A stretch of 64,000 nucleotides of DNA from Holophagae bacterium (GCA_029263455.1 JAJCXM010000026.1:62001-126000); one strand, 5' to 3'. Shown: positions 19,009 through 28,236, numbered from the stretch's first letter. Numbers and translations are program-made. The notes: a model not told the origin generated them from the sequence alone.

Positions 19009-19435
19009 GCGCTCATTCTAAAGCAAAAGGGCAGCGCACACCTTTTCCCTCTCTGAAATCATTTCAACCATCCACAGAGCGGGTCAATGATGGATTCCTG
19101 CAATCCAGCTAAGGCTGTGGATTGAAGGTGGGACAATGACTCACTAAATTCACCAAGTCCTGTACATTGTTTGGACTTGGCCAAAGCGGATAGGATTCCT
19201 CAACGACCGTAAATGAGCGAATAGCGCCATTGCGGCCAGCAAAAGCGGCGATCCCACTCAATGTTTGGTCCATGCAGAAGCGGGATTAGTTCTTCACTAA
19301 AAGGTGGGGAATTCTGTAGGCCATTTCCTGGGGAATCATATTGTTCGGTTATAGTTGCCATCGCTCACCTTAACGATGTCGGTATGCTAGTGCCCCTCGC
19401 AGCAGTGGCTCAATGCAGTGACTTGTGTCCCTGTC
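19009..19435. other. Intergenic stretch with a gene remnant
   Basis: No complete gene is seen in these 427 bases. The part at 19109-19273 is a truncated copy of the 3' end of the BNR-like gene at 21710-23476. Bases 19274-19435 between the remnant and the hydrolase stop hold no recognisable element. Confidence 0.6.
19109..19273 (-). pseudogene. Truncated copy of the BNR-like propeller gene 3' end
   Basis: These 165 bases match 21710-21890 at roughly 85-90% by eye, with an 18-base in-frame deletion. Read on the minus strand they give an open 54-residue frame from ATG at 19273 to TAG at 19109, encoding MDQTLSGIAAFAGRNGAIRS and a tail ending CPTFNPQP, matching the last residues of the intact protein. 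Everything upstream of this point is missing and there is no evident ribosome binding site, so it is a remnant of a duplicated gene rather than a working one. Confidence 0.85.
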
Positions 19436-20137
19436 TCAATTCCTGCGGCTGGCAATCACTTCTTGCCACATATGCTTCCAGGTTCTCCAATCGTGATCGC
19501 CCTCTACCCATATGACCCGATGTTCGGTTTTGTCCTCAACGAGGCGGATGCCATCAGCCAGGCGATCGGACGTTCCGCAGTAAATCGTGATCGCTATGTG
19601 ACGCTCCGATAACAGGAAATCCCACACCTCGAGAATCTTCCTCGTTTTGTCGCCGTCGTTGGTCTTCGGTTCAAGTTCATTGCTTTTGACTCGATCTAGA
19701 ATTGATTCGTCACCAAGGAAAGGTGAGAAAAGGAGTAGCTCCTTTACTTGGTCTGGGTATTCCTTGGCTATGACCGATGCACCCAATCCTCCCATTGAGA
19801 TACCCGCCATGACTACCTTTTCGCCTGGCATAGTTGCGAGGATGTCTTTCTTGATGCGTTTGACCAGTGAACTATCGTTGTAATAACCCAAATGGGCATC
19901 GACAAAAATTAATGTCGGTGGCTGCCGATTAGAAGATTCCTCTGCGATCTGAGGGTACTGGTGCTTGATGAATGAGTTAATACTGCTACGCCTACCTGGT
20001 AACCAGACAAAGGTTTCTGGTCCGTTTTCAAAATAGGTTCTGCTGGGGATCGGAACCACTGTCTTGGGAACAAAGCAGCCAAAAACGTTCAACACGAGCG
20101 GTAACCCAGCAAGATATACCCACATCTTCTTTGTCAT
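19436..20137 (-). CDS. Lipoprotein alpha/beta hydrolase
   Basis: A 233-residue predicted lipoprotein: lipobox VFGC with C21 after a hydrophobic leader. The rest is a small alpha/beta hydrolase: nucleophile S114 in GISMGG, acid D191 in GTSDRLAD, and base H215 in EGDHDW, in the order and spacing of the family. The strand before the nucleophile (EKVVMAGISMGG) and the preceding FVDAHLGYY loop are typical. The enzyme is likely an esterase or related hydrolase in the periplasm; the substrate is unknown. GGAG 7 bp upstream supports the ATG. The downstream DNA holds the remnant of the BNR-like gene. Confidence 0.78.
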   Translation of the reverse strand: MTKKMWVYLAGLPLVLNVFGCFVPKTVVPIPSRTYFENGPETFVWLPGRRSSINSFIKHQYPQIAEESSNRQPPTLIFVDAHLGYYNDSSLVKRIKKDILATMPGEKVVMAGISMGGLGASVIAKEYPDQVKELLLFSPFLGDESILDRVKSNELEPKTNDGDKTRKILEVWDFLLSERHIAITIYCGTSDRLADGIRLVEDKTEHRVIWVEGDHDWRTWKHMWQEVIASRRN

Positions 20138-20213
20138 CTCACAACTCCCAGCTAATCATTGAGTCAATAAAACTAGACCATGCTGCGAATAAACTCCGTG
20201 AATCGAGCTATAT

Positions 20214-21089
20214 TTATTCACTCCGCTTTAACTTCCGTAACATCTTTCTGGCGTCCTCTTGGAAATATATATTCCAAGCGAGTGGGCTTGGTGCCAATTT
20301 AGGATCTTGACCCAAGACCCAATTTAGGTCTTTGAGCATCTCTGCGATGTCGCCTGTTCGAGAGTGTAAGTACTTTGCCCGACCCCACCTCACCAAAAGT
20401 GAGCCTTCAGCATACAGCTCAGCCTCCTTTAAGGTCGATTCAGCGCGAGCCAAACTGCCGCCGACGCTCTCGGGCAAAGCGATATCGTAGATGGCTTGTG
20501 AAAAAAGAACGGCGCCAAATTCGTAAGAGCGATTGAGTTCCAACATCCGGTTCAACATCGATTGTGATTTCTTAACCCATTGAAAATGAATAATATGCCC
20601 AAACGCACCAAGGCACTCTTTGTAGTAATAGGAGACGCCAGTTACCCACAAGAGCATCGCTTTGAGGTCGTCTTCTCTTAGTGTAGGGATGGCTTCGTCC
20701 AGGGGCGTTTCTGAAAGCATGAGATCACGGAATTGAGGATTCTCGGCCATGGCACGCTCGGCAAATCGAATCCCTTCGCGGTACCACATTCTTTTTTCGC
20801 GTTTGGATTTGGCGTATGCCGCACCATATAGAATTTGACACTCAGCCAATCGATTGAGCGCGTGGATGGCTTCCTGGGGCTGAGTGCTGGCCTTCCGATA
20901 TAGGTCGATAGCACTCTTCAGCTTGGGACCGTCAGTTGCCAATGCAAATGCTTGGTCTGCCTGGGAGACCAAATCGATCGGGACGCTCCCTTGGTTTAGG
21001 TCCATGTCCAGCTGCCATCCCGGTTCCCACTTCATACAGCCTTGAAATGTGACGCTGATGATTACTGCGATCGCCATCTGATTTTTCAT
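20214..21089 (-). CDS. Helical-repeat lipoprotein, possibly TatT (TRAP T-component) family
   Basis: A 291-residue predicted lipoprotein with lipobox FQGC (C18). The mature part is all-helical with TPR-like repeats (DLYRKAST, ALNRLAECQILYGAAYA, YREGIRFAERAMAENP, WVTGVSYYYKE). The arrangement recalls TatT, a periplasmic helical-repeat lipoprotein that pairs with TRAP solute-binding proteins, but no TRAP transporter gene lies nearby, so that assignment is tentative. It lies 76 bp upstream of the hydrolase lipoprotein on the same strand, and the two may be co-transcribed. Confidence 0.7.
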   Translation of the reverse strand: MKNQMAIAVIISVTFQGCMKWEPGWQLDMDLNQGSVPIDLVSQADQAFALATDGPKLKSAIDLYRKASTQPQEAIHALNRLAECQILYGAAYAKSKREKRMWYREGIRFAERAMAENPQFRDLMLSETPLDEAIPTLREDDLKAMLLWVTGVSYYYKECLGAFGHIIHFQWVKKSQSMLNRMLELNRSYEFGAVLFSQAIYDIALPESVGGSLARAESTLKEAELYAEGSLLVRWGRAKYLHSRTGDIAEMLKDLNWVLGQDPKLAPSPLAWNIYFQEDARKMLRKLKRSE

Positions 21090-21709
21090 CTGTTTTCTCT
21101 TTTCTTAGACTTGGCACCGTCCGTCTAATTTGGCGTCTTGATCGTTGCCGGGTTATCCGGCCATCGTAGGTGAGCCATTCGAACGGGTTTGGATATAGAC
21201 TGTAGGCGCTTTGAATTTATGGTGATTATCGGGACTGAAGACTTTCGGGGCGGTGCGTGTATAAGTCAGTTTACATCAGGTACACAGTGGATTCGATTTC
21301 GAACCTGTACTTCGGCCTATTTCGTCATCCGTTTCCCGCTTCTTGAAGTGGATGAGGCCGGCCACTGGGTGCCTTCGGCGGTTAAGCGAAATCACCTCTG
21401 GTTTTGAACAGACAATCGCCATCACCGTCGCCGCAATTCACGTCAAAGGACTGGTTGCTGGATCGCCGTCAAGCGCTGGAATGCGGGCCCGACTTTTAGA
21501 TGGCTGTTACACACCCCTGGCGGGAGTTGAAAGGGTTGATTGAAGCCAGCCGATTGCAAGCCATAACGATCAATCATGTCTCGACAGAAGGACTCGGAAT
21601 CCAACGCCAAACTTTGCATCATCCGATCGGTACGGCGCAAAACCAAATCGGCGATCTCGACGAGATCAAATGAAGATAGTACTTTTTCACCATTAGTCAT
21701 CCGCAACAG
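21090..21709. other. 620-bp intergenic stretch without a convincing gene
   Basis: No ORF here has a family match, a ribosome binding site or neighbours that support it. The best candidate is a minus-strand frame at 21443-21706 (87 codons, with VEIADLVLRRTDRMMQSL near its start), which reads like protein but is unrecognised and may be debris. The stretch lies upstream of the two lipoprotein genes and directly downstream of the BNR-like gene, within the segment bounded by the duplicated sequence. Confidence 0.5.
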
Positions 21710-23476
21710 CTACGGCTGCGGGCTAAAGGTGGGACAATCACTCACTAGATCGACCAGTGTCTGCACGTTGCTTGGATTTGGCCAAAGCGGATAGGATTCC
21801 TCAATAACCGTAAATGAGCGAATAGCGCCATTGCGGCCAACAAAGTAGCGGCGGCCACCAAATGCGGCGATCCCGCTCAATGTTTGGTCCATACGGGCCG
21901 AACGTAGCTCAAACGTCATACCGGTTGGATTCCACAAGACCGCACCATCCTCTCCGGAAACCCACCATCGAACACCATCAAAATGAACGGCCCTGAAATC
22001 GTCGTTGCTAGGTGACGTGACCGCGCTCCAAGTCATGCCATCAGCGCTGGACCGCAACGAGCCTTGGTCACCGCATGCCAGAAACGAGCTGCCATCACCA
22101 TCTACCGCATAGAGGGCTGAAGCAGTGCCGGAAGTCTGCTGCGTCCAGTTTTCTCCATCAGGGCTACTAATCACCGCGCCGCCTGCGCCCACAGCTACAT
22201 ATAGACCCTGGTCGTAGGTAACGGCATTGAGGTGCTGCGATGTATTACTTGTTTGTTCTGTCCAGACCAAACCATCTACTGAGCCCAGAACCAGCCCGTC
22301 GTCACCCACAGCAACCCAAAGAGGTCCTTTTGTAATGCCCCGCAAAGCAGCTGTGCTAAGACTGATTCCCTGCCAGCTTGTGCCATCATTGCTATAGACC
22401 AGATCACCATTTGTCAGCGTGCAAACAATGCGCCCGTCGGCTTTGAGGCCGTCGGAAATGGCAGAAAACGTTGATGTCTGCTGACGTTCCCATAGCATGC
22501 CATCCACACTAGTCACCCAAGCTCCCCTTTGGCCCATAGCCGCCAAGAAGCCACCCATATCGCGAATCGCGTTCAGGTCGTCCAACATACCCTGGTGGCG
22601 AGCGATCCAAGTGTGTCCGTCTGTGGTGGTCAATAGTCCACCACCTCCGATGGACGCGATCAAGATACCGTTTCCACTGACCATACTAAGCGCGAACTTC
22701 TCAAATACGGACGCCGCCACGCTCCAATTGGAGGCATCGGGGCTGGTGAGTCGAACACCGGTGATGCCTCCCGCAACGTAGAGTCCGTTAATATGATCGA
22801 CCGCGTACAACGGATAGGTAACTCCACTGACTCGAGGCGTCCAAACAATGCCGTCTGGGCTTGTCACAATTGCGCCACCCAATGCGACGCCAACCCATTG
22901 TCCCGCTGCAAACGTGATGTCATAAATATTGCCTGCGATATTAGAGACGCGTGTTGTCCAGGTAACCCCATCCGAACTAGTAATAATCTTGCCATCTTGG
23001 CCTCCCACGACATACAGACCATTTCCATACGAGGCACAAAACAAAACACCTGGTCCCTGAGGGTCCTGAGGTGTCCAGGCCAAGCCATCGGGGCTAGTGA
23101 GTAAGGCAGCGCCCTGGCCCAACGCCACGAACTGTCCACCGGCAAAGAGGACATCGTTGTACGAGGCAACGGGGATGGTAATTGGGTTCCATTGCACTAA
23201 GTCCGTACTGGAATGTGCAGCGCCTGAATACCCCAAGGCCACGTAGCGACCCGCGCCAAAGGCAACGGCCGTGAAATCGGAAGTTGTCCCCATACTGGAA
23301 ACAGTCCAAGCGCTACCGTCATCTGACGTTTGTACGACGCCGTTATTGCCTACCGCCACAAATCGGGCACCGTCATAGGCTAGGCCCGAAAGGATTTGAC
23401 CGTGGGGTAGAGGGTTTTGCCAAGCCCATTGACAGGGGCTTTGAAGGTAGAGGGCGAACACGAAAATGGTTATCAC
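21710..23476 (-). CDS. Exported BNR/sialidase-like beta-propeller protein
   Basis: A 588-residue exported protein starting at a GTG (23474-23476) with AAGGAG 8 bp upstream and a leader MITIFVFALYLQSP. The body is a run of about 12 similar blades of roughly 41 residues, each with the pattern Y-GxGxYVAVGxxGxIxTSxDGxxWTxxxSGTxxxL, as in BNR/photosystem-stability-factor-like propellers. The role is probably binding rather than catalysis. The tail (SYPLWPNPSNVQTLVDLVSD) follows the last blade and resembles tails in other secreted proteins here. A truncated copy of its 3' end lies at 19109-19273. Confidence 0.8.
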   Translation of the reverse strand: MITIFVFALYLQSPCQWAWQNPLPHGQILSGLAYDGARFVAVGNNGVVQTSDDGSAWTVSSMGTTSDFTAVAFGAGRYVALGYSGAAHSSTDLVQWNPITIPVASYNDVLFAGGQFVALGQGAALLTSPDGLAWTPQDPQGPGVLFCASYGNGLYVVGGQDGKIITSSDGVTWTTRVSNIAGNIYDITFAAGQWVGVALGGAIVTSPDGIVWTPRVSGVTYPLYAVDHINGLYVAGGITGVRLTSPDASNWSVAASVFEKFALSMVSGNGILIASIGGGGLLTTTDGHTWIARHQGMLDDLNAIRDMGGFLAAMGQRGAWVTSVDGMLWERQQTSTFSAISDGLKADGRIVCTLTNGDLVYSNDGTSWQGISLSTAALRGITKGPLWVAVGDDGLVLGSVDGLVWTEQTSNTSQHLNAVTYDQGLYVAVGAGGAVISSPDGENWTQQTSGTASALYAVDGDGSSFLACGDQGSLRSSADGMTWSAVTSPSNDDFRAVHFDGVRWWVSGEDGAVLWNPTGMTFELRSARMDQTLSGIAAFGGRRYFVGRNGAIRSFTVIEESYPLWPNPSNVQTLVDLVSDCPTFSPQP

Positions 23477-23706
23477 GTTGGGGGCTCCTTGAATTTTGTA
23501 CTACTATCTAAAGGGCTCACAAAGCAAAAAGCGCACACCCGGTCTTTTTGGCTTGCCGAAATATGTGGATCGGGATACTTGGTTTAGGATGAAGATCCAT
23601 GGCCATCCGTAGTGTACGGTCCTGTGCAGTCACAGCCTTACGGACGGCTGATACGTGGCGAAAATCACGGCTAATTGGTTTCGGTAACCCTATATTGGTT
23701 TCTAGG

Positions 23707-25172
23707 ATGAAAAGACACAGGTCCATTGAGTTACGTTCCAAGTGGCTTGCTCTGCTGTCGCTCTTGATAAGCATCAATTGCTGGAGCCAGACTACCGCAG
23801 CTAGCCTTGGTGGGTGTGGTGATGCACTGCCCGAGCGTATTCTCGAAGCCAACCCGGGTAACTACCTATCCATGATCGCTAACCTTATGCCCGGCGATCT
23901 GCTCAATTTATCGGCTGGTGATTATGTGGATGGCTTGAATCTGCATGATTTAGCAGGCGAGCCAAACCGCTGCATTACCATTTCAGGGCCACAATCAGGG
24001 CCGCCCGCCGTGTTTATTGGACGGGATTGTTGCAACACCATTAGCTTGAGTAATGCGAGCTACTTAGTGATTCAACACTTTGAAATCGACGGAGACAGCC
24101 GTCTAGGAGATGCCATCAAAGCGGAAAGCACCAGCAGTTCTTGCCACCACATTACCTTGCAGAACCTTTCAATTACCATCAAGACGTCAATCAACAAGTG
24201 GTAGGCATCAATACTAAATGTCCTACCTGGAACTGGGTCATTCGCCGCGTTCAAATTGACGGTGCCGGAACGGGCATGTACTTGGGGGATTCAAATGGAG
24301 AAGACGAATTCGTCAATGGCCTCATCGAATTCAATGTGGTGACCAATACAATCGGCTACAACTTGCAGGTTAAACACCAGAACGGCCGTGCGACCGGACT
24401 GGGAAGTCCAGCCAATGGACAGACTCTGATTCGCCATAATGTATTCCACAAGACCGATACCAGCAGTTCAGGTGGCGCTGCCCGACCCAACGTCTTGGTC
24501 GGTCACTGGCCGCTCACTGGAGACGGATCAGACGATCACTATCTAATTTATGGGAACTTCTTTTTCCAGAACCCCAGCGAGAATTTGTTTCAGGGTGAAG
24601 GCAATATTGCCTTCTACCAGAACCTCTTGGTTACAAATAGCGGAGGCGCGATTGCCATACAACCGCACAACGATGTGCCAAAGTCGATCCGTGTATTTCA
24701 GAATACCGTCCTGTCTGTAGGCACCGGCATACATGTGAGTGGCGGGAACCCTGGATTTACGCAAGAGGTCGTCGGTAACGCGGTATTTTCTGATTTCCCA
24801 CTCAATGGTGGTGATCAGATAGATAATGTAACCGACGATTTTGACCAAGCAAGTGTCTACCTCAACAATCCCAGTGGCGACCCCCTACTCGGCACACTTG
24901 ACCTTTATCCTGTGGGCGGACTGATCGGATCGCTTCTCGACCTGTCCAACATGCTTAGCTACGAAGCATGGGATCTAGACTTCAACGGGAGCGCCAGGAA
25001 CGGAACCGTGCGCGGGGCTTATGTCGGGCAGGGTGTAAACCCGGGTTGGGTTTTGGCCATTGAGGTCAAGTGCTTGCTGGGCGCTGGGACTCCACTTTGG
25101 GATCAGTGGCCTAGCCTGTCGGTGATTTCTTTAATTGCCCAGCTCGGATCAACTTGCTCAGCCCCACCCTAA
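23707..25172 (+). pseudogene. Exported right-handed beta-helix protein, frameshifted
   Basis: Two overlapping frames encode one protein. The first (from ATG 23707) has a signal peptide (WLALLSLLISINCWSQ) and a beta-helix start (LEANPGNYLSMIANLMPGD, CITISGP) and runs to a stop at 24204. The second continues from about 24172 to 25172 with NQQVVGINTKCPTWNW, GAGTGMYLGDSNG and further helix turns. The switch lies around 24170-24176 (TCAATTACCAT); one extra T there would restore a single frame, so a one-base deletion is likely, real or a sequencing error. The intact product would be about 488 residues, resembling parallel beta-helix proteins (pectate-lyase fold). The start could instead be ATG 23599. 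Confidence 0.82.
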
Positions 25173-25178
25173 CAGACC

Positions 25179-25207
25179 TTGACAGAAATTTACATGTAAT
25201 ATACATA
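25179..25207 (+). promoter_or_regulatory. Consensus-like promoter of the MarR-GNAT gene
   Basis: TTGACA (25179-25184), a 17-bp spacer and TACATA (25202-25207) predict transcription from about 25214, which is the first base of the ATG. The mRNA would then be leaderless, consistent with the absence of a ribosome binding site. Confidence 0.55.
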
Positions 25208-25212
25208 TAAAT
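25188..25212. promoter_or_regulatory. Near-perfect palindromic operator, probably for the MarR-type regulator
   Basis: This 25-bp inverted repeat has arms ATTTAYATGTA and TACATRTAAAT around a 3-bp centre, with only one mismatched arm pair. It covers the region between the -35 and the start codon of the MarR-GNAT gene. MarR proteins commonly repress their own genes from such sites, so autoregulation is inferred. Confidence 0.6.
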
Positions 25213-25213
25213 T

Positions 25214-26122
25214 ATGGAATCGGTTGTTGAATTACGAACTCAATTACGCCTTTTGCTACGGAACTTGGGCGTCCTACAAGCGCGATATCCTGAGTTGGGG
25301 CTTGGTGTCACTCAATGTCATGCGCTACTTGAACTGGAAGCTACCAGCCTGACAGTAGGTGAATTGAGTAAGCGCCTGCAAATCGAAGCCTCCTCGGCTA
25401 GTCGCAACATGAAAACGCTGGCGCGACATGGTTTGGCCGAGGTTGACACATCTACCCCAGACTCACGAGTCAAAGCCTATCAATTGACAGCTTTTGGCAA
25501 CGAGAAAGTGGCTCTCATCCATGAGCGCGGCAATCGCGTTATCCATCAAGCAACAGAATATATGACCAGCCAAGAATGCGAGTCTGTTTGGCAGGGCATC
25601 AGTGTCCTTGAAAAGGCCGTGTCACGTTCAAATGCAAGCAGTCTCGTGACGTTTCGCGCCTCGACACCTCGCGATGATGCCGGCATCGCACACGTGATTC
25701 GAACGGTTCTGGCCGGACTAGACATGGCGCGCGAGGGCACGGCCTATTTCGAGCCACAAACAGACTGCATTCATGAAACCTATGCGGCTGTGGACGGCTT
25801 TTACTTGGTCGTGGAGCAACAGGGGCAGATATGCGGAGGTGGTGGTATCTACCCACACTCAAGCGAGCTATGCGAACTCAAGAATATGTATTTCTTAAAT
25901 GAGATACGAGGAGGCGGTCATGGCCGCCGTCTGATGAATATGCTGCTTAGATTTGCGCAGGAGCGTGCATTCAAGGAGATCTTTCTTGAAACCAATTCAG
26001 ACTGGAAAGCCGCACTTCACCTTTATCAACAATTTGGGTTTGTCCCTAGTCAACCACCAGATTTTTATGGCTGCCATGTGGTGTGCGATCGATTTTTCTC
26101 ACTTAAACTGAACAGCCAATAG
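25214..26122 (+). CDS. MarR-type regulator fused to GNAT acetyltransferase
   Basis: A 302-residue two-domain protein. Residues 1-140 are a MarR-family winged helix (GVTQCHALLELEA, LTVGELSKRLQIEASSASRNMKTL, then a wing with VDTSTPDSRVKAYQLT). Residues 146-300 are a GNAT acetyltransferase with the acetyl-CoA loop RGGGHGRRLM and the following FKEIFLETN and ALHLYQQFGF. Such fusions occur in several phyla, and the acetyltransferase may modify the compound or protein the regulator senses. There is no ribosome binding site, and the predicted transcription start coincides with the ATG. It converges on the sialidase-like gene with 4 bp between stops. Confidence 0.9.
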   Translation: MESVVELRTQLRLLLRNLGVLQARYPELGLGVTQCHALLELEATSLTVGELSKRLQIEASSASRNMKTLARHGLAEVDTSTPDSRVKAYQLTAFGNEKVALIHERGNRVIHQATEYMTSQECESVWQGISVLEKAVSRSNASSLVTFRASTPRDDAGIAHVIRTVLAGLDMAREGTAYFEPQTDCIHETYAAVDGFYLVVEQQGQICGGGGIYPHSSELCELKNMYFLNEIRGGGHGRRLMNMLLRFAQERAFKEIFLETNSDWKAALHLYQQFGFVPSQPPDFYGCHVVCDRFFSLKLNSQ

Positions 26123-26126
26123 AGTG

Positions 26127-27257
26127 CTACTGCAACTCAAGCTGCGCACCACTCACACGGGCGTGCTCTGGATCCTGAAAAGTCATATGCAATTTTCCAT
26201 TTAGAATCGCAAGTCGCGGGAAGCCACCGGAACGGTCACTGGGCGTGGCAGATACAACCCATTGCTTAACAATTTTTGATGGCTCGCCATCGATAAGCAC
26301 CACCCTGACCTGACCCTTGTTCTTGGCATCAATCCAACTAACAAATAGTCCGTTTGCACTGAAAGCGGCTGACAGCCGACCCATTGGAGACTCACCCAAA
26401 GCAACCGGTTCGCCATTTAGTGACGATGTGGCAAATACTCGATTTTCACCATCGCTAGACGTGAACCAGGCTGCGCCTAAAAGCGTACCATTAGCGGCCA
26501 GAACTGGGCCGTTTACGGGGCATCCCTGAACTGTCCAGTGGGAGGTTTCAAGCGCGGCTGGTTTTGACCATGTGCCGTTGACACGCGAAACGATAAAGTT
26601 ATCGCGTACGTGATCGGCCGTTTTGTTTCGATATGCTACATGCACTTGCCCATCCACCATTGTCCCCGATGTAGAACAACATTCACAGGTTTCGTTGTCC
26701 AACAACGTTTCGGGACCCAACCCATCAGTAGAAACCGTGCGCGTGCGCAACTGCATCGTGCCTGACTCGTTTACCATAGCCCTGCCATCCAACCAAATCG
26801 CCTGAATCTGTTTATCTGAGCCAGCTAACAAAGTGACAAAACCATGTTCGCTCTCCGACTTGTCTTCGTGTAACCAGAACGGCTCGACAAAGCCAGATTC
26901 CGGATCAATGGCGGCTTTCACCCCATAGGAGTAAGTACCCTTCCCGAGCTTGCTGGGCCAGGAAACTAAAGTGAAGCTAGCGTTATGCGCAACTTTTGGT
27001 GTGTCCGCCCAGTTAATAAACAGCTCACAACTTTCGGCAACTTGTTTAACGGACGACCATGATTGACCATCCCAACTTGCTACCTTCACCACCCCACAGC
27101 TTTCGCCTTTGCGTTCAATCCAAACCAATGAAATACGATCGTCTGCAGCGAAAAGATCCGATGCCAAGCTTTTATCGCCACAGGGCAGCGGCCAACTGGT
27201 CCAATCCGACGAGACAAACAGACATAACAAGAGAGCGAACGCCAAAAAACACCTCAC
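26127..27257 (-). CDS. Exported sialidase/BNR-like protein
   Basis: A 376-residue exported protein starting at a GTG (27255-27257), with leader RCFLAFALLLCLFVSS. The body reads as a six-bladed sialidase-type propeller (TLVSWPSKLGKGTYSYG, IQAIWLDGRAM, VHVAYRNKTADHVRDN, LGAAWFTSSDGENRV, LFVSWIDAKNKGQVRV). A conspicuous TCECCS motif sits at about residues 188-193, seen in a group of sialidase-like proteins of unknown function. The catalytic arginines of true sialidases cannot be assigned with confidence. No neighbour suggests a pathway. Confidence 0.75.
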   Translation of the reverse strand: MRCFLAFALLLCLFVSSDWTSWPLPCGDKSLASDLFAADDRISLVWIERKGESCGVVKVASWDGQSWSSVKQVAESCELFINWADTPKVAHNASFTLVSWPSKLGKGTYSYGVKAAIDPESGFVEPFWLHEDKSESEHGFVTLLAGSDKQIQAIWLDGRAMVNESGTMQLRTRTVSTDGLGPETLLDNETCECCSTSGTMVDGQVHVAYRNKTADHVRDNFIVSRVNGTWSKPAALETSHWTVQGCPVNGPVLAANGTLLGAAWFTSSDGENRVFATSSLNGEPVALGESPMGRLSAAFSANGLFVSWIDAKNKGQVRVVLIDGEPSKIVKQWVVSATPSDRSGGFPRLAILNGKLHMTFQDPEHARVSGAQLELQ

Positions 27258-27305
27258 CTAAAAGCGTATCTTAGCTTTTTCGACGTCACTTCAAGATAGA
27301 AAAGT

Positions 27306-27332
27306 GCGGGAAGCGGGCTAGCCGCTTCCCGC
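27306..27332 (-). terminator. Hairpin terminator of the tonB-like gene
   Basis: An 11-bp perfect stem (GCGGGAAGCGG / CCGCTTCCCGC) with a 5-base loop lies 20 bp past the tonB stop. On the minus strand it is followed by ACTTTTCTA, a short imperfect T-run, so it would act as an intrinsic terminator on that strand. Confidence 0.7.
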
Positions 27333-27351
27333 GAGGGTGGAGTCGGGAGGA

Positions 27352-28020
27352 TCAGGAGAGACTAAAATCGATACGTAAGGTGAGGCGAACATCGGTGGCG
27401 CGGCCGTGGATCCGGCCTGGCAAGAAGTCCCACTTCTTTAGCGCTTCAATGGCAGATTGCTCAAAGCCAAAGCGACCCTTACCGATGGTCTTCAGCACTT
27501 TAATCTCGCGGATTTCACCGTTGGCGCTCATCACGGCTTCTAAAAGCACATAGCCTTTCAAACCAATGCGCACAGCTTGCTCAGGATAGTTAGGCACCAC
27601 ACGACTCGTAATAACCGGTGGCTCTAAGCCTGGCGTGCCAGGGACTAATGGTTCACTGAAGGTGGGCGCGTCAAAGGGTTCTATATCCCAGCCATCGGTG
27701 AGCATGATGTCAGGTTCATGCAATTCAGCCAGCGACGATTGAATCGTTTCGACTTGCATCGGATCCAAGGCTGGCACGGGCCGTAAGGCTTGTGATCTTT
27801 GAGTCATAGGCACTTGTTGAGGTTTCTCTGCTTTAGGAGGTAATACGTGGTGTACCGGCTTAGGCGAACTCACTTGGATGGGTGGATTCACATCGACTCT
27901 AAATGTGGGGGCTGGCAACCAAATAGCCGCCAGTGTGGCCAAAAGCACGCTCAACAAGTAGGGCTTGTAGGAATTCTGAGGCTGTAAGTGTTCGATGAGA
28001 TAGTTTGAGTCAGCTGGCAT
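27352..28020 (-). CDS. Energy transducer TonB-like protein
   Basis: A 222-residue TonB-type protein that would carry inner-membrane proton energy to outer-membrane receptors. It has one N-terminal membrane segment (about 20-35, PYLLSVLLATLAAIWL), a proline-rich periplasmic linker (about 45-135, with PPKAEKPQQVP), and a C-terminal TonB domain (about 138-222: VVPNYPEQAVRIGLKGYVLL, EQSAIEALKKWDFLPG). The domain fits the TIGR01352 form found widely in Acidobacteriota. No ExbB/ExbD genes are adjacent. GGGAGG 6 bp upstream supports the ATG, and a strong hairpin follows, so it is probably a single-gene transcript. Confidence 0.88.
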   Translation of the reverse strand: MPADSNYLIEHLQPQNSYKPYLLSVLLATLAAIWLPAPTFRVDVNPPIQVSSPKPVHHVLPPKAEKPQQVPMTQRSQALRPVPALDPMQVETIQSSLAELHEPDIMLTDGWDIEPFDAPTFSEPLVPGTPGLEPPVITSRVVPNYPEQAVRIGLKGYVLLEAVMSANGEIREIKVLKTIGKGRFGFEQSAIEALKKWDFLPGRIHGRATDVRLTLRIDFSLS

Positions 28021-28236
28021 TAGAACCTCCCGGTAGTTGGAGAACTTTCGAATGCTCGCGAGCTTGAATTAAAGATAAGTGCTGATGGGAAGTTTGTCTC
28101 TGCAAACTCTTGCAAAGGTTAACCCTGACCCCTGTTTGATGTTTCTGTTACATTTGGTACCCCTTAGCTAGATTCGCATGCCGAGACGTCGCAGGTCGCG
28201 TACGTTGCTCGCTTGTCTCAATTAGACGTGTGGATG

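Noticed and set aside
21443-21706. 87-codon minus-strand frame in the gene-poor gap
   Set aside because: It reads more like protein than most shadows, but has no ribosome binding site or family match; kept only as a remark in the intergenic entry.
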